A stretch of DNA of 14,390 bases, from NCBI GenBank assembly GCA_039024315.1, contig JBCCQN010000207.1, positions 1-14,390 of the forward strand. The letters run 5' to 3'. The notes under the pieces were generated by a model, which had not been told where the DNA came from, ran no database searches, and was given only the letters and a program-made list of their open reading frames with translations. The translations under genes were made by a program, and so were the position numbers. The stretch is from JBCAWW01 sp039024315. Its GTDB lineage: Bacteria; Bacteroidota; Bacteroidia; J057. Below, piece after piece: positions 1 through 9,200 of the stretch (position 1 is the stretch's first letter; each line of letters opens with the position of its first letter).

Positions 1-2912
1 GCAGTAGGAGCAACATTGTCTTCTACCGTTACGGTAGCGGTACAAGTAGAAACATTATTGTTATTGTCGGTAACCGTTAAAGTTACTGTATTAGCTCCGA
101 CATCGGCACAAGTGAAAGTGTTCGGTGAAACCGCCAAACTCATAATCCCACATGCATCACTGCTGCCATTGTTAATTTGAGCCGCGGTGATAGAAGCGTT
201 TCCAGAAGCATCTAGTTGCACAGTGATGTCTTGACAATTAGCAACAGGGGCAACATTGTCTTCTACCGTCACAGTAGCGGTACAAGTAGAAACATTATTA
301 TTATTATCCGTAACCGTCAAGGTTACGGTATTAGCACCTACCTCTGTACAAGTGAAAGTGTTCGGTGAAACCGCCAAACTCATAATCCCACATGCATCAT
401 TACTACCATTGTCAATCTGAGCCGCGGTGATAGAGGCGTTGCCAGAAGCATCTAGTTGAACAGTAATGTTTTGGCAATTGGCAACAGGGGCAACATTATC
501 TTCTACCGTTACAGTGGTCGTACAAGAACTAGTGTTCCCCGCAGGGTCAGTACCAGTAAGCGTTACTGTTTGCGGTCCTACCGTAGAGCAGTCAAAGCTA
601 TTAGGCGAAACGCTCAGAACCACAGAACAATTATCGTTAGAAGGAACGACAGGATCGTCTACATCCGCTGGAGTAATTGAGACATTACCGCTGGCATCGA
701 GTTGAACGGTAATATTTTGACAGTTCAGCACTGGTGCTTCATTATCGTTGACAGTGACGGTAAAGCTACAGTTGCTTACATTACCAGCAGCGTCAGTAGC
801 TGAATAGCTAACAACCGTAGTACCTACCGAAAAGGTAGCACCTGATAGTTGCACACCTGGTCCCGCTACTGGGGTGATAGCACCATCACAGGCGTCATTG
901 GCAGTTACAGTATAATTAACTACCGCACCACAATTACCAGGATCGGTATCCACAACGATGTTGGCAGGGCAAGTGATCACAGGGGCGACATCGTCAACCA
1001 CTGTAACATCAAAAGCACAAGTAGCCGTTAGCCCCGCACCATCAGTAACCGTCCAGTTGACAGTAGTAGTCCCCAATGGGAAGCTAGCTCCATCTAGGGT
1101 AGCACTGGCATTAAAGTCGTTGCTTATGCTTGCACCTGTACAGTTATCCGCAGGAACTGCATCTAGAGCCGTACCAGCAATGGTATATACACAGTCAGTA
1201 GTATTTGCATCCCCAGATAAATTAAGCGTCGCATTAGTTGGACAAGTAATCGTAGGAGGAATATTATCAATGACGGTTACCTCAACGGTACAAGTATTAT
1301 TTGTCAGGCCATTATTATCGGTTGCCGTAAAAGTAACCGTTGTCATCCCAAGCGGATAAGTACCATTAGCATCAGCACCGCCGCCATTAAAATCATTTAT
1401 AATACTAGCGATACCACAATCATCCGTGGCCACAGCTAGTGCGAGGGTCGATACGGTTGCTGTACAAGAGCCACCATCGACATTTACAGTGATATTGGTA
1501 GGGCAAGTGGTAAAGACTGGAGCTACATTATCTGTAACTACTACGTCGAACGAACAAGGAGTGGTATTTCCTTCGGCATCAGAAGCTAAATATGAAATGG
1601 TAGTCGTTCCCACCGGGAAAACATCACCACTAACAAGGCCAGTTGCATCAGTCCTCACAAAGGAGGTTACCGCACAATTATCGTTCGCCGTAGGATTAAA
1701 AGTAAATACCGCACCACAAGTAGCAGCGTCAACATTTAAATTATTAACAGCTGCTGGGCAATTCGTGATAGTGGGGGCCTCATTATCGACAACCTCATAG
1801 TTGATCGTACAAACTGCTTGCAGACCCGCGGCATCTGTTACGGTAAACGCTACCGTGTAGCTGCCAGGCGCTTGAGAAGTACCTACAGTTGGGCCACTTG
1901 TTTGAGCTACAGTAGCACCAGGACAATTGTCTGAAAAAGTAGGAGTATAGTTAAATACACCGGCACAAGTTCCGGGCGCTACATTAACAGTTTGTAGGCC
2001 GACAGGGCAGTTGGTAAAGCTTGGGGCCTCATTATCAACTACAGTTATCAAAGTGGTACAGGTAGCAGTATTGCCAGCATCGTCAGTGGCAGTAAAGGTT
2101 ACTGTAGTGGTACCCACGGGATAAGATCCCGCGATATCAGCGCCCCCACCAGGTGCATCACTTGTGATGGTCGGCGTGGCGCAGTTATCCGTAGCTGTAG
2201 CCAGTGCCGAAGCGACCGTTCCGGTACAGAGACCAGCATCCGCATTGATGGTGATAGCACCCGGACAATTAATAATGGGATCTACTGTTTCAGTAACCGT
2301 TACCGTAAAAGAGCAAGTAACTACATTTCCCTCCAAATCGGTAGCGGTATAGGTAACCGTTGTAGTACCTACATTAAAAGCATCGCCAGAGTTAGCAGTA
2401 CTGGTTAAGATTACCCCAGGACAGTTATCTGTAGCAGTTGGAGCAGTCCAAGTTGGGTTGGCAGTACAACCTACAGCAGGTATAGTAATATTAGCTGGAC
2501 AGGCAGTTAAACTCGGATTTTCATTATCAGTTACGATAACATCAAAACTACAGGAAGTAGATAATCCCCCAGCATCGGTTGCAGTGTAGGTTACAGTAGT
2601 AGTACCCACTGGAAAAGTAGCTCCAGGTGAATGTGAGCTTGTAAGTCCTGTAATACCACAAAGACCTCCGGGAACAAAGCTAGGAGGTGTCCAAGTAGCC
2701 GTGTTAGCACATGATCCAGGGGCTACATTGATATTAATATTAGTGGGACAACCAGAAACTACTGGAGGCAGACCATCCGGGCATTGTGCCTGGAGCATCT
2801 GAGGAGAAATAGTAAGTCCAATCAGTGTAAGCAGTGTCCAAAGACCTCCACTTCTGATTCGGACCCGTCTTTGTAATGAGTAAGCAAGAGTTTGCATCAG
2901 GTACCGTCTCAT
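1..2912 (-). CDS. Giant secreted HYR-repeat protein, N-terminal part (partial; C-terminus off the left edge)
   Basis: On the minus strand one open frame runs from an ATG at 2912 to the left edge (about 970 codons); I checked the frame at several points and saw no stop. It begins MRRYLMQTLAYS, with a second in-frame ATG at 2897 that could be the true start; an in-frame TAA lies 24 bases before the first. Residues ~22-42 form a hydrophobic signal peptide (LWTLLTLIGLTIS), likely cut after A42 in QAQCPDG. The rest is about eleven repeats of ~80-85 residues. Each has a CP or NCQ opening, two further cysteines and a closing VEDNVAP or VNDNEAP motif, which is the pattern of HYR (hyalin, immunoglobulin-like) domains. 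Such proteins in Bacteroidota are surface or secreted adhesin-like molecules, often ending in a type IX secretion domain; that end is not visible. Function in adhesion is inferred. Family call is firm, exact start is not. Confidence 0.9.
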   Translation of the reverse strand, partial: MRRYLMQTLAYSLQRRVRIRSGGLWTLLTLIGLTISPQMLQAQCPDGLPPVVSGCPTNININVAPGSCANTATWTPPSFVPGGLCGITGLTSSHSPGATFPVGTTTVTYTATDAGGLSTSCSFDVIVTDNENPSLTACPANITIPAVGCTANPTWTAPTATDNCPGVILTSTANSGDAFNVGTTTVTYTATDLEGNVVTCSFTVTVTETVDPIINCPGAITINADAGLCTGTVASALATATDNCATPTITSDAPGGGADIAGSYPVGTTTVTFTATDDAGNTATCTTLITVVDNEAPSFTNCPVGLQTVNVAPGTCAGVFNYTPTFSDNCPGATVAQTSGPTVGTSQAPGSYTVAFTVTDAAGLQAVCTINYEVVDNEAPTITNCPAAVNNLNVDAATCGAVFTFNPTANDNCAVTSFVRTDATGLVSGDVFPVGTTTISYLASDAEGNTTPCSFDVVVTDNVAPVFTTCPTNITVNVDGGSCTATVSTLALAVATDDCGIASIINDFNGGGADANGTYPLGMTTVTFTATDNNGLTNNTCTVEVTVIDNIPPTITCPTNATLNLSGDANTTDCVYTIAGTALDAVPADNCTGASISNDFNASATLDGASFPLGTTTVNWTVTDGAGLTATCAFDVTVVDDVAPVITCPANIVVDTDPGNCGAVVNYTVTANDACDGAITPVAGPGVQLSGATFSVGTTVVSYSATDAAGNVSNCSFTVTVNDNEAPVLNCQNITVQLDASGNVSITPADVDDPVVPSNDNCSVVLSVSPNSFDCSTVGPQTVTLTGTDPAGNTSSCTTTVTVEDNVAPVANCQNITVQLDASGNASITAAQIDNGSNDACGIMSLAVSPNTFTCTEVGANTVTLTVTDNNNNVSTCTATVTVEDNVAPVANCQDITVQLDASGNASITAAQINNGSSDACGIMSLAVSPNTFTCADVGANTVTLTVTDNNNNVSTCTATVTVEDNVAPT
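11..490 (-). repeat. Two near-identical 240-bp tandem repeats inside the HYR gene
   Basis: The blocks 11-250 and 251-490 align without gaps at a period of exactly 240 bases (80 codons) and match at roughly nine bases in ten by eye. Most differences fall at third codon positions. A third block (491 to about 736) keeps the frame of the motif but is clearly more diverged, and the spacing then shifts to ~246-260 bases. The high identity of the two distal units points to recent duplication or gene conversion, while selection kept the protein sequence. Confidence 0.85.
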
Positions 2913-2984
2913 AAAGGTTGAGAATTTTTGCGTTGTTTAGGTTAGGTAACAGTAGCAATTTTTACATGGTGTCACGCACCCAAC

Positions 2985-3012
2985 CAAAGTATTTTAACAC
3001 TTTTTTGTCAAA
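2985..3012 (-). promoter_or_regulatory. Possible promoter of the HYR-repeat gene
   Basis: On the minus strand TTTGACA (3006-3012) is followed after 17 bases by TACTTTG (2985-2991). This resembles the Bacteroidota pair TTTG / TAnnTTTG with one base missing from the second element. It would give a 5' leader of about 65-70 bases before the ATG at 2912. Sequence resemblance only. Confidence 0.3.
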
Positions 3013-3051
3013 TCATTAAAGAACTGTGTGTTAAGGCCTTATAAAGGCTCA

Positions 3052-3077
3052 TCCGGTCAAGGCTAGCCTTTTCCGGA
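3052..3077. repeat. Interrupted palindrome, TCCGG-tc-AAGGCTAGCCTT-tt-CCGGA
   Basis: A perfect 12-base palindrome AAGGCTAGCCTT (3059-3070) is flanked by TCCGG and CCGGA arms with a 2-base mismatch between core and arms. It lies about 40 bases upstream of the possible HYR promoter. It has no T-run, so it is not an obvious terminator. It could be an operator for a dimeric regulator or a small repeat. Confidence 0.5.
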
Positions 3078-3435
3078 CATTTAGGAAGGTCGTATTTTGC
3101 CAGGCTTTCTTATTTGCTTTTGCTGATCAAATATCAACTCACAAATCAGATATAGCCAATTACAGATTTAAGCAGAAAGCTCAGCCTTTTATGATCATCG
3201 GTACGAAGAAGTGAATTATACCAATCCCCAAACTCACTTATTTTTCGAAATGTGTGATGTGCAAAAAAGGCGATTAACGTCAGACTGAGCAGGGTAACGT
3301 AAATTTTATGCCATAGAAATATTTAGTATCCTAATGATGTTGATTTTTAGCGTTTTGCGATGGCTCTAAAGTAGTAAATTATTCTATTTTCTCCCAAACA
3401 TTGGACAATCTTACATCCCCTAGGAAAATTATTTA

Positions 3436-3443
3436 TACCTTTA
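3436..3443 (+). promoter_or_regulatory. Promoter-like -7 element before lnt (TACCTTTA)
   Basis: TACCTTTA matches the Bacteroidota -7 consensus TAnnTTTG except at the last base. It lies 22 bases before the lnt ATG, so the leader would be very short. No TTG element is found at the usual distance upstream. The same octamer occurs at 14122-14129 and 14381-14388. Confidence 0.25.
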
Positions 3444-3465
3444 GCATCATCATGAAACTTGCCTT

Positions 3466-5322
3466 ATGACCAAGGAAACCTTATTTCCTTTCCGTTTCGC
3501 CCGATATAGACCCTATCCCATGGTCATACTCTCGGGCTTGCTTTTGGCGCTCTCCTTCCCCCCTTTACCCTTTGCTTTCCTTTCTTACATCGCCTTCGTA
3601 CCTCTACTCTTAGTGATTGATCGTACACCCGATAAATTATTTGAAGACCGATTTTGGGGATTCTTCAAAGCGATTTTTGTGCTCATTTGGCGTTTCATTA
3701 CCTTTCAATTTTTGTGGCGCTACAAACAAAAACCTTGGATCTACAAACGACAAATTATCTCCCATAACGCTCAGGTTTTTCGTTATGCTTACACCACTTT
3801 TGTTATCTGGAATCTAGGTACCTGCTATTGGTTGATGATGACCGCATTTGGGGCCAGTAGCTGGCAAGAAGTCCTTACTTACATCATGTCTGGTTTAGTC
3901 GCAAATCTGGTCAATCCATTTTTGATGACCATCCCGATTTATCTTTTTAGCCTCAGTCGGCGAACGGGCTGGTCTTGGCTACCGCCGGTATCCTTCGTAG
4001 TTTTCTGGCTTACTTTTGAATTTTTGCACTTCAATTGGGACCTCTCTTGGTCTTGGATCACTCTCGGCCATGCGTTCACTTTATTTCCCAAAGCCATCCA
4101 ATACATAGAGCTAACGGGCACCCTAGGCATCTCCCTCCAAATCCTTCTGATCAACGTACTTATATTTTCTGGCCTGAAGATTTGGGAGCAAGCTCAGCAC
4201 GTTGGATTTACTGAAAAGAGGAAGCTTTCCCTTGCTTCCTTGAGTACTGCAGTTGTCGCCCTACTCACGGCTCCATTTATTGCCAATATATGGCTGCTCA
4301 ATCCAGAACGAGAGGTATTTCAATCCGTCGGCAAAGTCAACGTACGGGTCATACAGCCCAATATTGACCCCTACGAAAAGACATCCTCTTACGGTTCGCA
4401 GATTGCGATCATGGATAGTTTGACCGCCTCAGCCGGTATAGACACCATAGATTTAGTACTGATGCCGGAGACTGCGATCTCCAAAGGTATGTATCAGCAG
4501 TGCCTCCGTGAGGAACGCTTAATCCAGCCCTTCTGGCAACAGGTTTATCTCCACAACCTCAGCCTTATGAGTGGCTTTATCGAATTTAGACTTTATCCCA
4601 AAGACGCTGAGCCTGTCCCCGTCCACACCTACCAATTCGTAGATAATCGAGTTCCCTCTCGCTGCCTCAGTTACCCCGAAGCATTTGACACCATCTATTT
4701 GGATCAAAACAATGCTTCTTTCCTCCTACGCACCGATACCGTTCCTCAAACCTTCCAAAAAGCAAAACTCGTACCCATGGTGGAACGCATGCCCTTTTTG
4801 GATGTGCTAACCTTCTTAAAAGATTGGGCCCCTTCGCTCGGTGGTTCAGTAGGAGGCTATGGTTACCCTGATTCGGTGCGAAATTTGGTTCTGCACACTC
4901 ACGATAAGGTGGCCCCAATGATTTGCTACGAATCAGAGTATGGCGATTATGTCAGGCAATTTGTGGCCAAAGGGGCGCGATTTATGACCATCATTACCAA
5001 TGATGGTTGGTGGAGTGAAAGTTCTGGGCACATTCAGCATGCTCACTTCGCAACCCTTCGCGCCATTGAAACGCGCCGCGCTATTGCCAGATCTGCCAAT
5101 ACGGGTATATCTTTATTCACAGACAACAAAGGAGTAATTTCGCAGCCTACCGATTTTTGGGTACCTACTTATATCGACGGGAAATTAGATTTGTACGATA
5201 GCAAAACTTTTTACGTCAAGCATGGTGACTATTTAGGGTATACTGTTGCCATATTGAGTCTGTTATTATTGCTGCTTATTCTGATTCGCAATTCAAGATT
5301 CGGCAGAAGCCGTAAGCAATAA
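3466..5322 (+). CDS. lnt: Apolipoprotein N-acyltransferase
   Basis: Lnt is an inner-membrane enzyme that transfers the third acyl chain from a phospholipid to the N-terminal cysteine of lipoproteins. The N-terminal half (residues ~17-275) holds the hydrophobic membrane segments, starting with MVILSGLLLALSFPP. The C-terminal half is a nitrilase-like (CN_hydrolase) domain from VNVRVIQPNIDP (~291) to about residue 560. The expected catalytic triad is present: E335 in LMPETAIS, K434 in KAKLVPMVERMPF and C487 in MICYESEYGD; E440 matches the conserved glutamate after the lysine. ITNDGWW (~510-516) and RAIETRRAIARSANTG are family signatures. A last membrane segment (~590-607) ends the protein. At 618 residues it is longer than the E. 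coli enzyme (~512), partly through a loop at ~60-105. The ATG overlaps the stop of a five-codon ORF (3452-3469). It is followed after 43 bases by the phosphatase gene. Confidence 0.95.
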   Translation: MTKETLFPFRFARYRPYPMVILSGLLLALSFPPLPFAFLSYIAFVPLLLVIDRTPDKLFEDRFWGFFKAIFVLIWRFITFQFLWRYKQKPWIYKRQIISHNAQVFRYAYTTFVIWNLGTCYWLMMTAFGASSWQEVLTYIMSGLVANLVNPFLMTIPIYLFSLSRRTGWSWLPPVSFVVFWLTFEFLHFNWDLSWSWITLGHAFTLFPKAIQYIELTGTLGISLQILLINVLIFSGLKIWEQAQHVGFTEKRKLSLASLSTAVVALLTAPFIANIWLLNPEREVFQSVGKVNVRVIQPNIDPYEKTSSYGSQIAIMDSLTASAGIDTIDLVLMPETAISKGMYQQCLREERLIQPFWQQVYLHNLSLMSGFIEFRLYPKDAEPVPVHTYQFVDNRVPSRCLSYPEAFDTIYLDQNNASFLLRTDTVPQTFQKAKLVPMVERMPFLDVLTFLKDWAPSLGGSVGGYGYPDSVRNLVLHTHDKVAPMICYESEYGDYVRQFVAKGARFMTIITNDGWWSESSGHIQHAHFATLRAIETRRAIARSANTGISLFTDNKGVISQPTDFWVPTYIDGKLDLYDSKTFYVKHGDYLGYTVAILSLLLLLLILIRNSRFGRSRKQ

Positions 5323-5335
5323 CTGACAATTTGAC

Positions 5336-5358
5336 ACTATTCCTCAGCATGGAATAGT
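5336..5358 (+). other. Intercistronic hairpin between lnt and the phosphatase gene
   Basis: ACTATTCC (5336-5343) and GGAATAGT (5351-5358) form a perfect 8-bp stem with a 7-base loop. It starts 13 bases after the lnt stop and ends 7 bases before the first possible start of the next gene. No T-run follows, so full termination is unlikely. It may stabilise mRNA or lower expression of downstream genes. It would crowd a start at 5366, which favours the ATG at 5393. Confidence 0.5.
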
Positions 5359-5365
5359 ATTTCGA

Positions 5366-6205
5366 ATGATCTATTTCTCTGATATTTACCCCATGGAGTT
5401 AGATAGCATTTCGCAAATAGATGAACCCCTAAGACAGCTGATCCGACGTACCGGACAGTTTGCTCGCGAGGAGTTTCATCGGTTTTCATTTAGCGATGTT
5501 CGCTTCAAACGCGAACGCGATCCCGTCTCCTATGTAGATATCAATGCTGAAAAAATGCTCAAGGAGGGCTGCCTTCGCCTGATTCCAGGATCGGGATTTG
5601 TCAATGAAGAATCAGATAACACTCCGAGCGAAAATGGTTGGACATGGATCATTGATCCGATCGATGGCACCACCAATTATACCCATGGCATCGCCAATTT
5701 TTGCATTAGCCTAGCACTCCAATTCCAAGGAGAGACCCAACTAGCCTATATCTACGCCCCTATATTAGAGGAGATGTTTACTGCCCAAAAAGGGAAGGGC
5801 GCTTTTCTCAATGACCAGTCGATCGCCATTAGCGAACGTCCTAAATTAGCTGAGTCTTTACTCAGCACAGGTTTTCCCTACGCCAATTTCCCTTGGCGCG
5901 ATCAATATCTCGCTTTGGTGATCGCTTTGATGGACAAAGCCCATGGGCTAAGACGTATGGGAAGCGCTGCCTTAGACATGGCCTACGTCGCCGTAGGTCG
6001 TTTTGAAGGCTACTTCGAATTTGGCCTCAATCCCTGGGACGTAGCTGCCGGTGCCTTGATTGTGAAAGAAGCAGGCGGCAAGGTCAGCGACTTTAATGGG
6101 GAAGATGATTATCTTTACGGATCAGAAATCGTCGTATCCAACGGAAACATCCATCAGGATTTACTCCAGGAGATACGTAAGCATATACCGCAGGAAAAGA
6201 ACTGA
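5366..6205 (+). CDS. Inositol-monophosphatase-family phosphatase (SuhB-like)
   Basis: This is a Mg2+-dependent, Li+-sensitive-type phosphatase of the IMPase/FIG superfamily, cytoplasmic, expected to hydrolyse inositol-1-phosphate or a related sugar or nucleotide phosphate. The metal-binding motifs are intact: NEES with E81, WIIDPIDGTTNYTHG with D97 and D100, and LNPWDVAAGALIVKEAGG with D225 (numbering from the ATG at 5366). Length (279) is normal for the family. The first nine residues (MIYFSDIYP) look unlike the family N-terminus, and a hairpin sits just upstream, so the ATG at 5393 (MELDSISQ) is the better start. It lies 43 bases after lnt and only 2 bases before secA, so it is probably translated from the same mRNA. 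The sequence does not separate SuhB from CysQ-like or other branches with certainty; the motifs favour the IMPase branch. Confidence 0.9.
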   Translation: MIYFSDIYPMELDSISQIDEPLRQLIRRTGQFAREEFHRFSFSDVRFKRERDPVSYVDINAEKMLKEGCLRLIPGSGFVNEESDNTPSENGWTWIIDPIDGTTNYTHGIANFCISLALQFQGETQLAYIYAPILEEMFTAQKGKGAFLNDQSIAISERPKLAESLLSTGFPYANFPWRDQYLALVIALMDKAHGLRRMGSAALDMAYVAVGRFEGYFEFGLNPWDVAAGALIVKEAGGKVSDFNGEDDYLYGSEIVVSNGNIHQDLLQEIRKHIPQEKN

Positions 6206-6207
6206 AA

Positions 6208-9200
6208 ATGAAGTCATTCTTAAATAAACTCTTTCCTTCCAAAAAGGAAAAGGATCTCAAACAGCTCTGGCCCTTTGTCGATGAAGTAAACGCTGCCTAC
6301 GAGCAGCTCCATACCATCACCGATGATGAGCTTAGAGGTAAAACAGCCGAGTTCAAAGAACAAATCGCTGAATATACCGCCGAAATCCGCGAGCGTATCG
6401 CAGATCTTAGAGGCGAAGCCGATGAAACAGAAGATGCACACGCCAAAGAAACCATCTTCAAAGAAATCGACGAACTCGACAAGGACCATTATAAACAGAT
6501 CGACGAGATCTTAACTGAGGTTGCTCCCCAAGCATTTGCAGTAGTCAAAGAAACTGCCCGCCGCCTCACCCAAAACGGAGAGCTACGGGTTACGGCAAAC
6601 GACTACGACAAGGAGCTTGCTGCCAAAAGAAACAATGTTACCATCGAAGGCAATACCGCAGTTTGGGCCAACCAATGGACCGCTGCTGATGCCAACATCG
6701 CTTGGAATATGATCCACTACGATGTACAGCTCATCGGGGGTAACGTTCTGCACAGCGGTAAAATAGCAGAGATGGCTACTGGTGAAGGCAAGACTCTCGT
6801 TGCGACCCTCCCAGTATATCTCAACGCCCTCTCCGGTATGGGCGTCCACCTCATTACGGTAAACAATTATCTTGCTCGTCGTGATGCAGATTGGAATGCA
6901 CCACTATTTCAGTTTCATGGTCTTACTGTAGATTGTATCGATCTGCATGAACCCAACTCTGACGAGCGTCGCAAAGCCTATAAAGCAGATATCACCTACG
7001 GAACCAATAATGAATTTGGCTTCGATTATCTGCGCGACAATATGACTACCCAGCCAGATTATCTGGTACAAGGTCGCCATTTCTACGCCATTATTGATGA
7101 GATTGACTCGGTCTTGATTGATGAGGCTCGTACTCCCCTTATCATCTCTGGTCCAGTACCAAGAGGCGACAAGCATGAGTATGACCAACTCAAGCCACGG
7201 ATCGAAAGACTCGTTCGCAAACAGCGAACGCTCATTAATGGCTACCTTAATGAAGCGAAAAAGCACATTAAAAACGGTAAAATGGACGAAGGAGGATTGC
7301 CACTCTTCCGTGCTTACCGTGGTTTGCCAAAAAACAATGCCTTGATCAAGTTTCTCAGTGAAACAGGGGTCAAAGCCCAAATGAATAAGACCGAGGCCTA
7401 TTTCTTGCAAGACAACAGCAAGAATATGCACGAGGCGGATGAGCCTCTATTCTTCACCATCGAAGAGAAAAATCGTCAGGTAGAACTTACCGATAAAGGC
7501 CGCGAAGAAATCGCCCAAGCAGGGGAAGATCCGGACTTGTTTGTACTGCCAGATGTTGCGGCTAAACTTTCTGCGATTGAAGGAAATACAGAGCTCTCAG
7601 ACGAGGAGCGCTTAAAACTAAAAGACGAAGTCGCTGCCGACTACGCCGAAAAATCTGAGCGCCTTCACGCCATCAACCAACTCCTCAAGGCTTACACCCT
7701 CTTCGAAAAAGATGTTGAATACATCGTACAAGAAGGTAAAGTCAATATCGTGGATGAGCAGACAGGTCGTGTACTACCAGGTCGTCGCTACTCTGATGGT
7801 CTGCACCAAGCAATCGAAGCCAAAGAAAATGTAAAAGTTGAGGCTGCGACTCAGACCTTTGCCACCGTTACCCTCCAAAACTACTTCCGCATGTACCATA
7901 AACTCAGTGGTATGACCGGTACAGCAGAAACGGAGGAAGCAGAATTTTTTGAAATCTACAAGCTCGATGTGGTAGTGATCCCAACCAATCTACCGATCGC
8001 GCGTGATGACCGCGAGGATCTCGTTTACCGAACCAAGCGGGAAAAATATAATGCCGTCATCGACGAAATCGAGGTGATGCGCGAAAATGGACAGCCTGTC
8101 CTAGTGGGTACCACCTCAGTAGAGGTATCAGAGCTGCTTTCTCGCATGCTCAACATCCGCAAGATCCCTCACAACGTCCTCAACGCTAAGCAGCACCAAC
8201 GTGAAGCAGAGATTGTAGCCGCTGCTGGTCAAGCAGGCGTAGTTACCATTGCCACCAACATGGCCGGCCGTGGTACAGATATCAAGCTAGGCGAAGGTGT
8301 CAAAGAAGCCGGTGGTCTTGCTATCATCGGTACGGAGCGCCACGAATCTCGTCGTATCGACCGGCAGTTGAGAGGTCGTGCAGGGCGCCAAGGTGATCCA
8401 GGTACTAGCCAATTCTTTGTTTCCTTGGAAGATGACTTGATGCGTCTCTTTAGTACGGAGCGTATCATCAAGGTCATGGACCGCGTTGGTTTCAAAGAAG
8501 GTGAGGTGATCCAACATAAGATGATCTCCAAATCTATCTCCAATGCGCAAAAGAAGGTCGAAGAAAACAACTTTGCCATGCGTAAGCGCCTCTTGGAGTA
8601 TGATGACGTCATGAACAACCAGCGCGAGGTGATCTACCGTCGCCGCCGCAACGCCTTGTTTGGTGGCCGTATCAAGGTGGACCTCGACAATATGCTTTAT
8701 GACCTTTGTTCAAGTCTAGTCGAGTCTTATATCGATATGACTGATGCCGAAGGCCTACGTTTGCATACCATCCGTCTCCTTTCGGTAGATCCAGAGGTAA
8801 CCGAAAAAGACCTCAATGACGAAAGTCTAGAGAACCTCACCGAGAAAATTTACGCCCAAGCCAAAGCGGCTTATGACCGCAAAGCAAAGCGATTGTCTGA
8901 GACATTGGCAGGAGGAATTGGTCGTATCAAAGCCAATAATCCTAATATCAATAAGATCCTGATTCCATTTTCCGATGGTTCTAAGAAGTTACAGATTGTG
9001 GTGCCTGTAGAGGAAGCTTTGACTACTCAAGGCCAAATGGTTGTGGATGAATTGGAAAAGGTCGCGACCCTAGCCATCATCGATGATCGTTGGAAAAACC
9101 ACCTCCGTGAGATGGATGAGTTGCGGACTTCGGTACAAAACGCCGTATTTGAGCAAAAAGATCCCTTGTTGGTGTACAAGTTTGAGTCATTTGAACTGTT

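Larger units (their letters stand above)
2913..3465. other. Divergent intergenic region between the HYR gene and lnt
   Basis: This 553-base AT-rich stretch separates two divergently transcribed genes. I see no convincing protein gene in it. It holds the possible HYR promoter (2985-3012), a strong palindrome (3052-3077), a weak inverted repeat AAGTGA/TCACTT (3209-3214 and 3234-3239, followed by five T) and a promoter-like TACCTTTA before lnt (3436-3443). The remainder, about 3080-3430, shows nothing I can name. Confidence 0.6.

Noticed and set aside
456..2352. Plus-strand ORFs over the repeat region (for example 958-1359 and 1426-1800)
   Set aside because: They are antisense shadows of the HYR repeats. 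The minus frame gives continuous cysteine-containing HYR units with a signal peptide, while the plus ORFs are short and share only repeat-derived composition.
2740..2958. Minus-strand 72-residue ORF at the start of the HYR gene
   Set aside because: It runs in another frame across the signal peptide and first repeat. The HYR frame from 2912 has the signal peptide and continues through the repeats.
3209..3245. Possible terminator AAGTGA/TCACTT followed by T5
   Set aside because: The stem is only 6 bp with a 19-base loop, and no plus-strand gene lies upstream for it to end.
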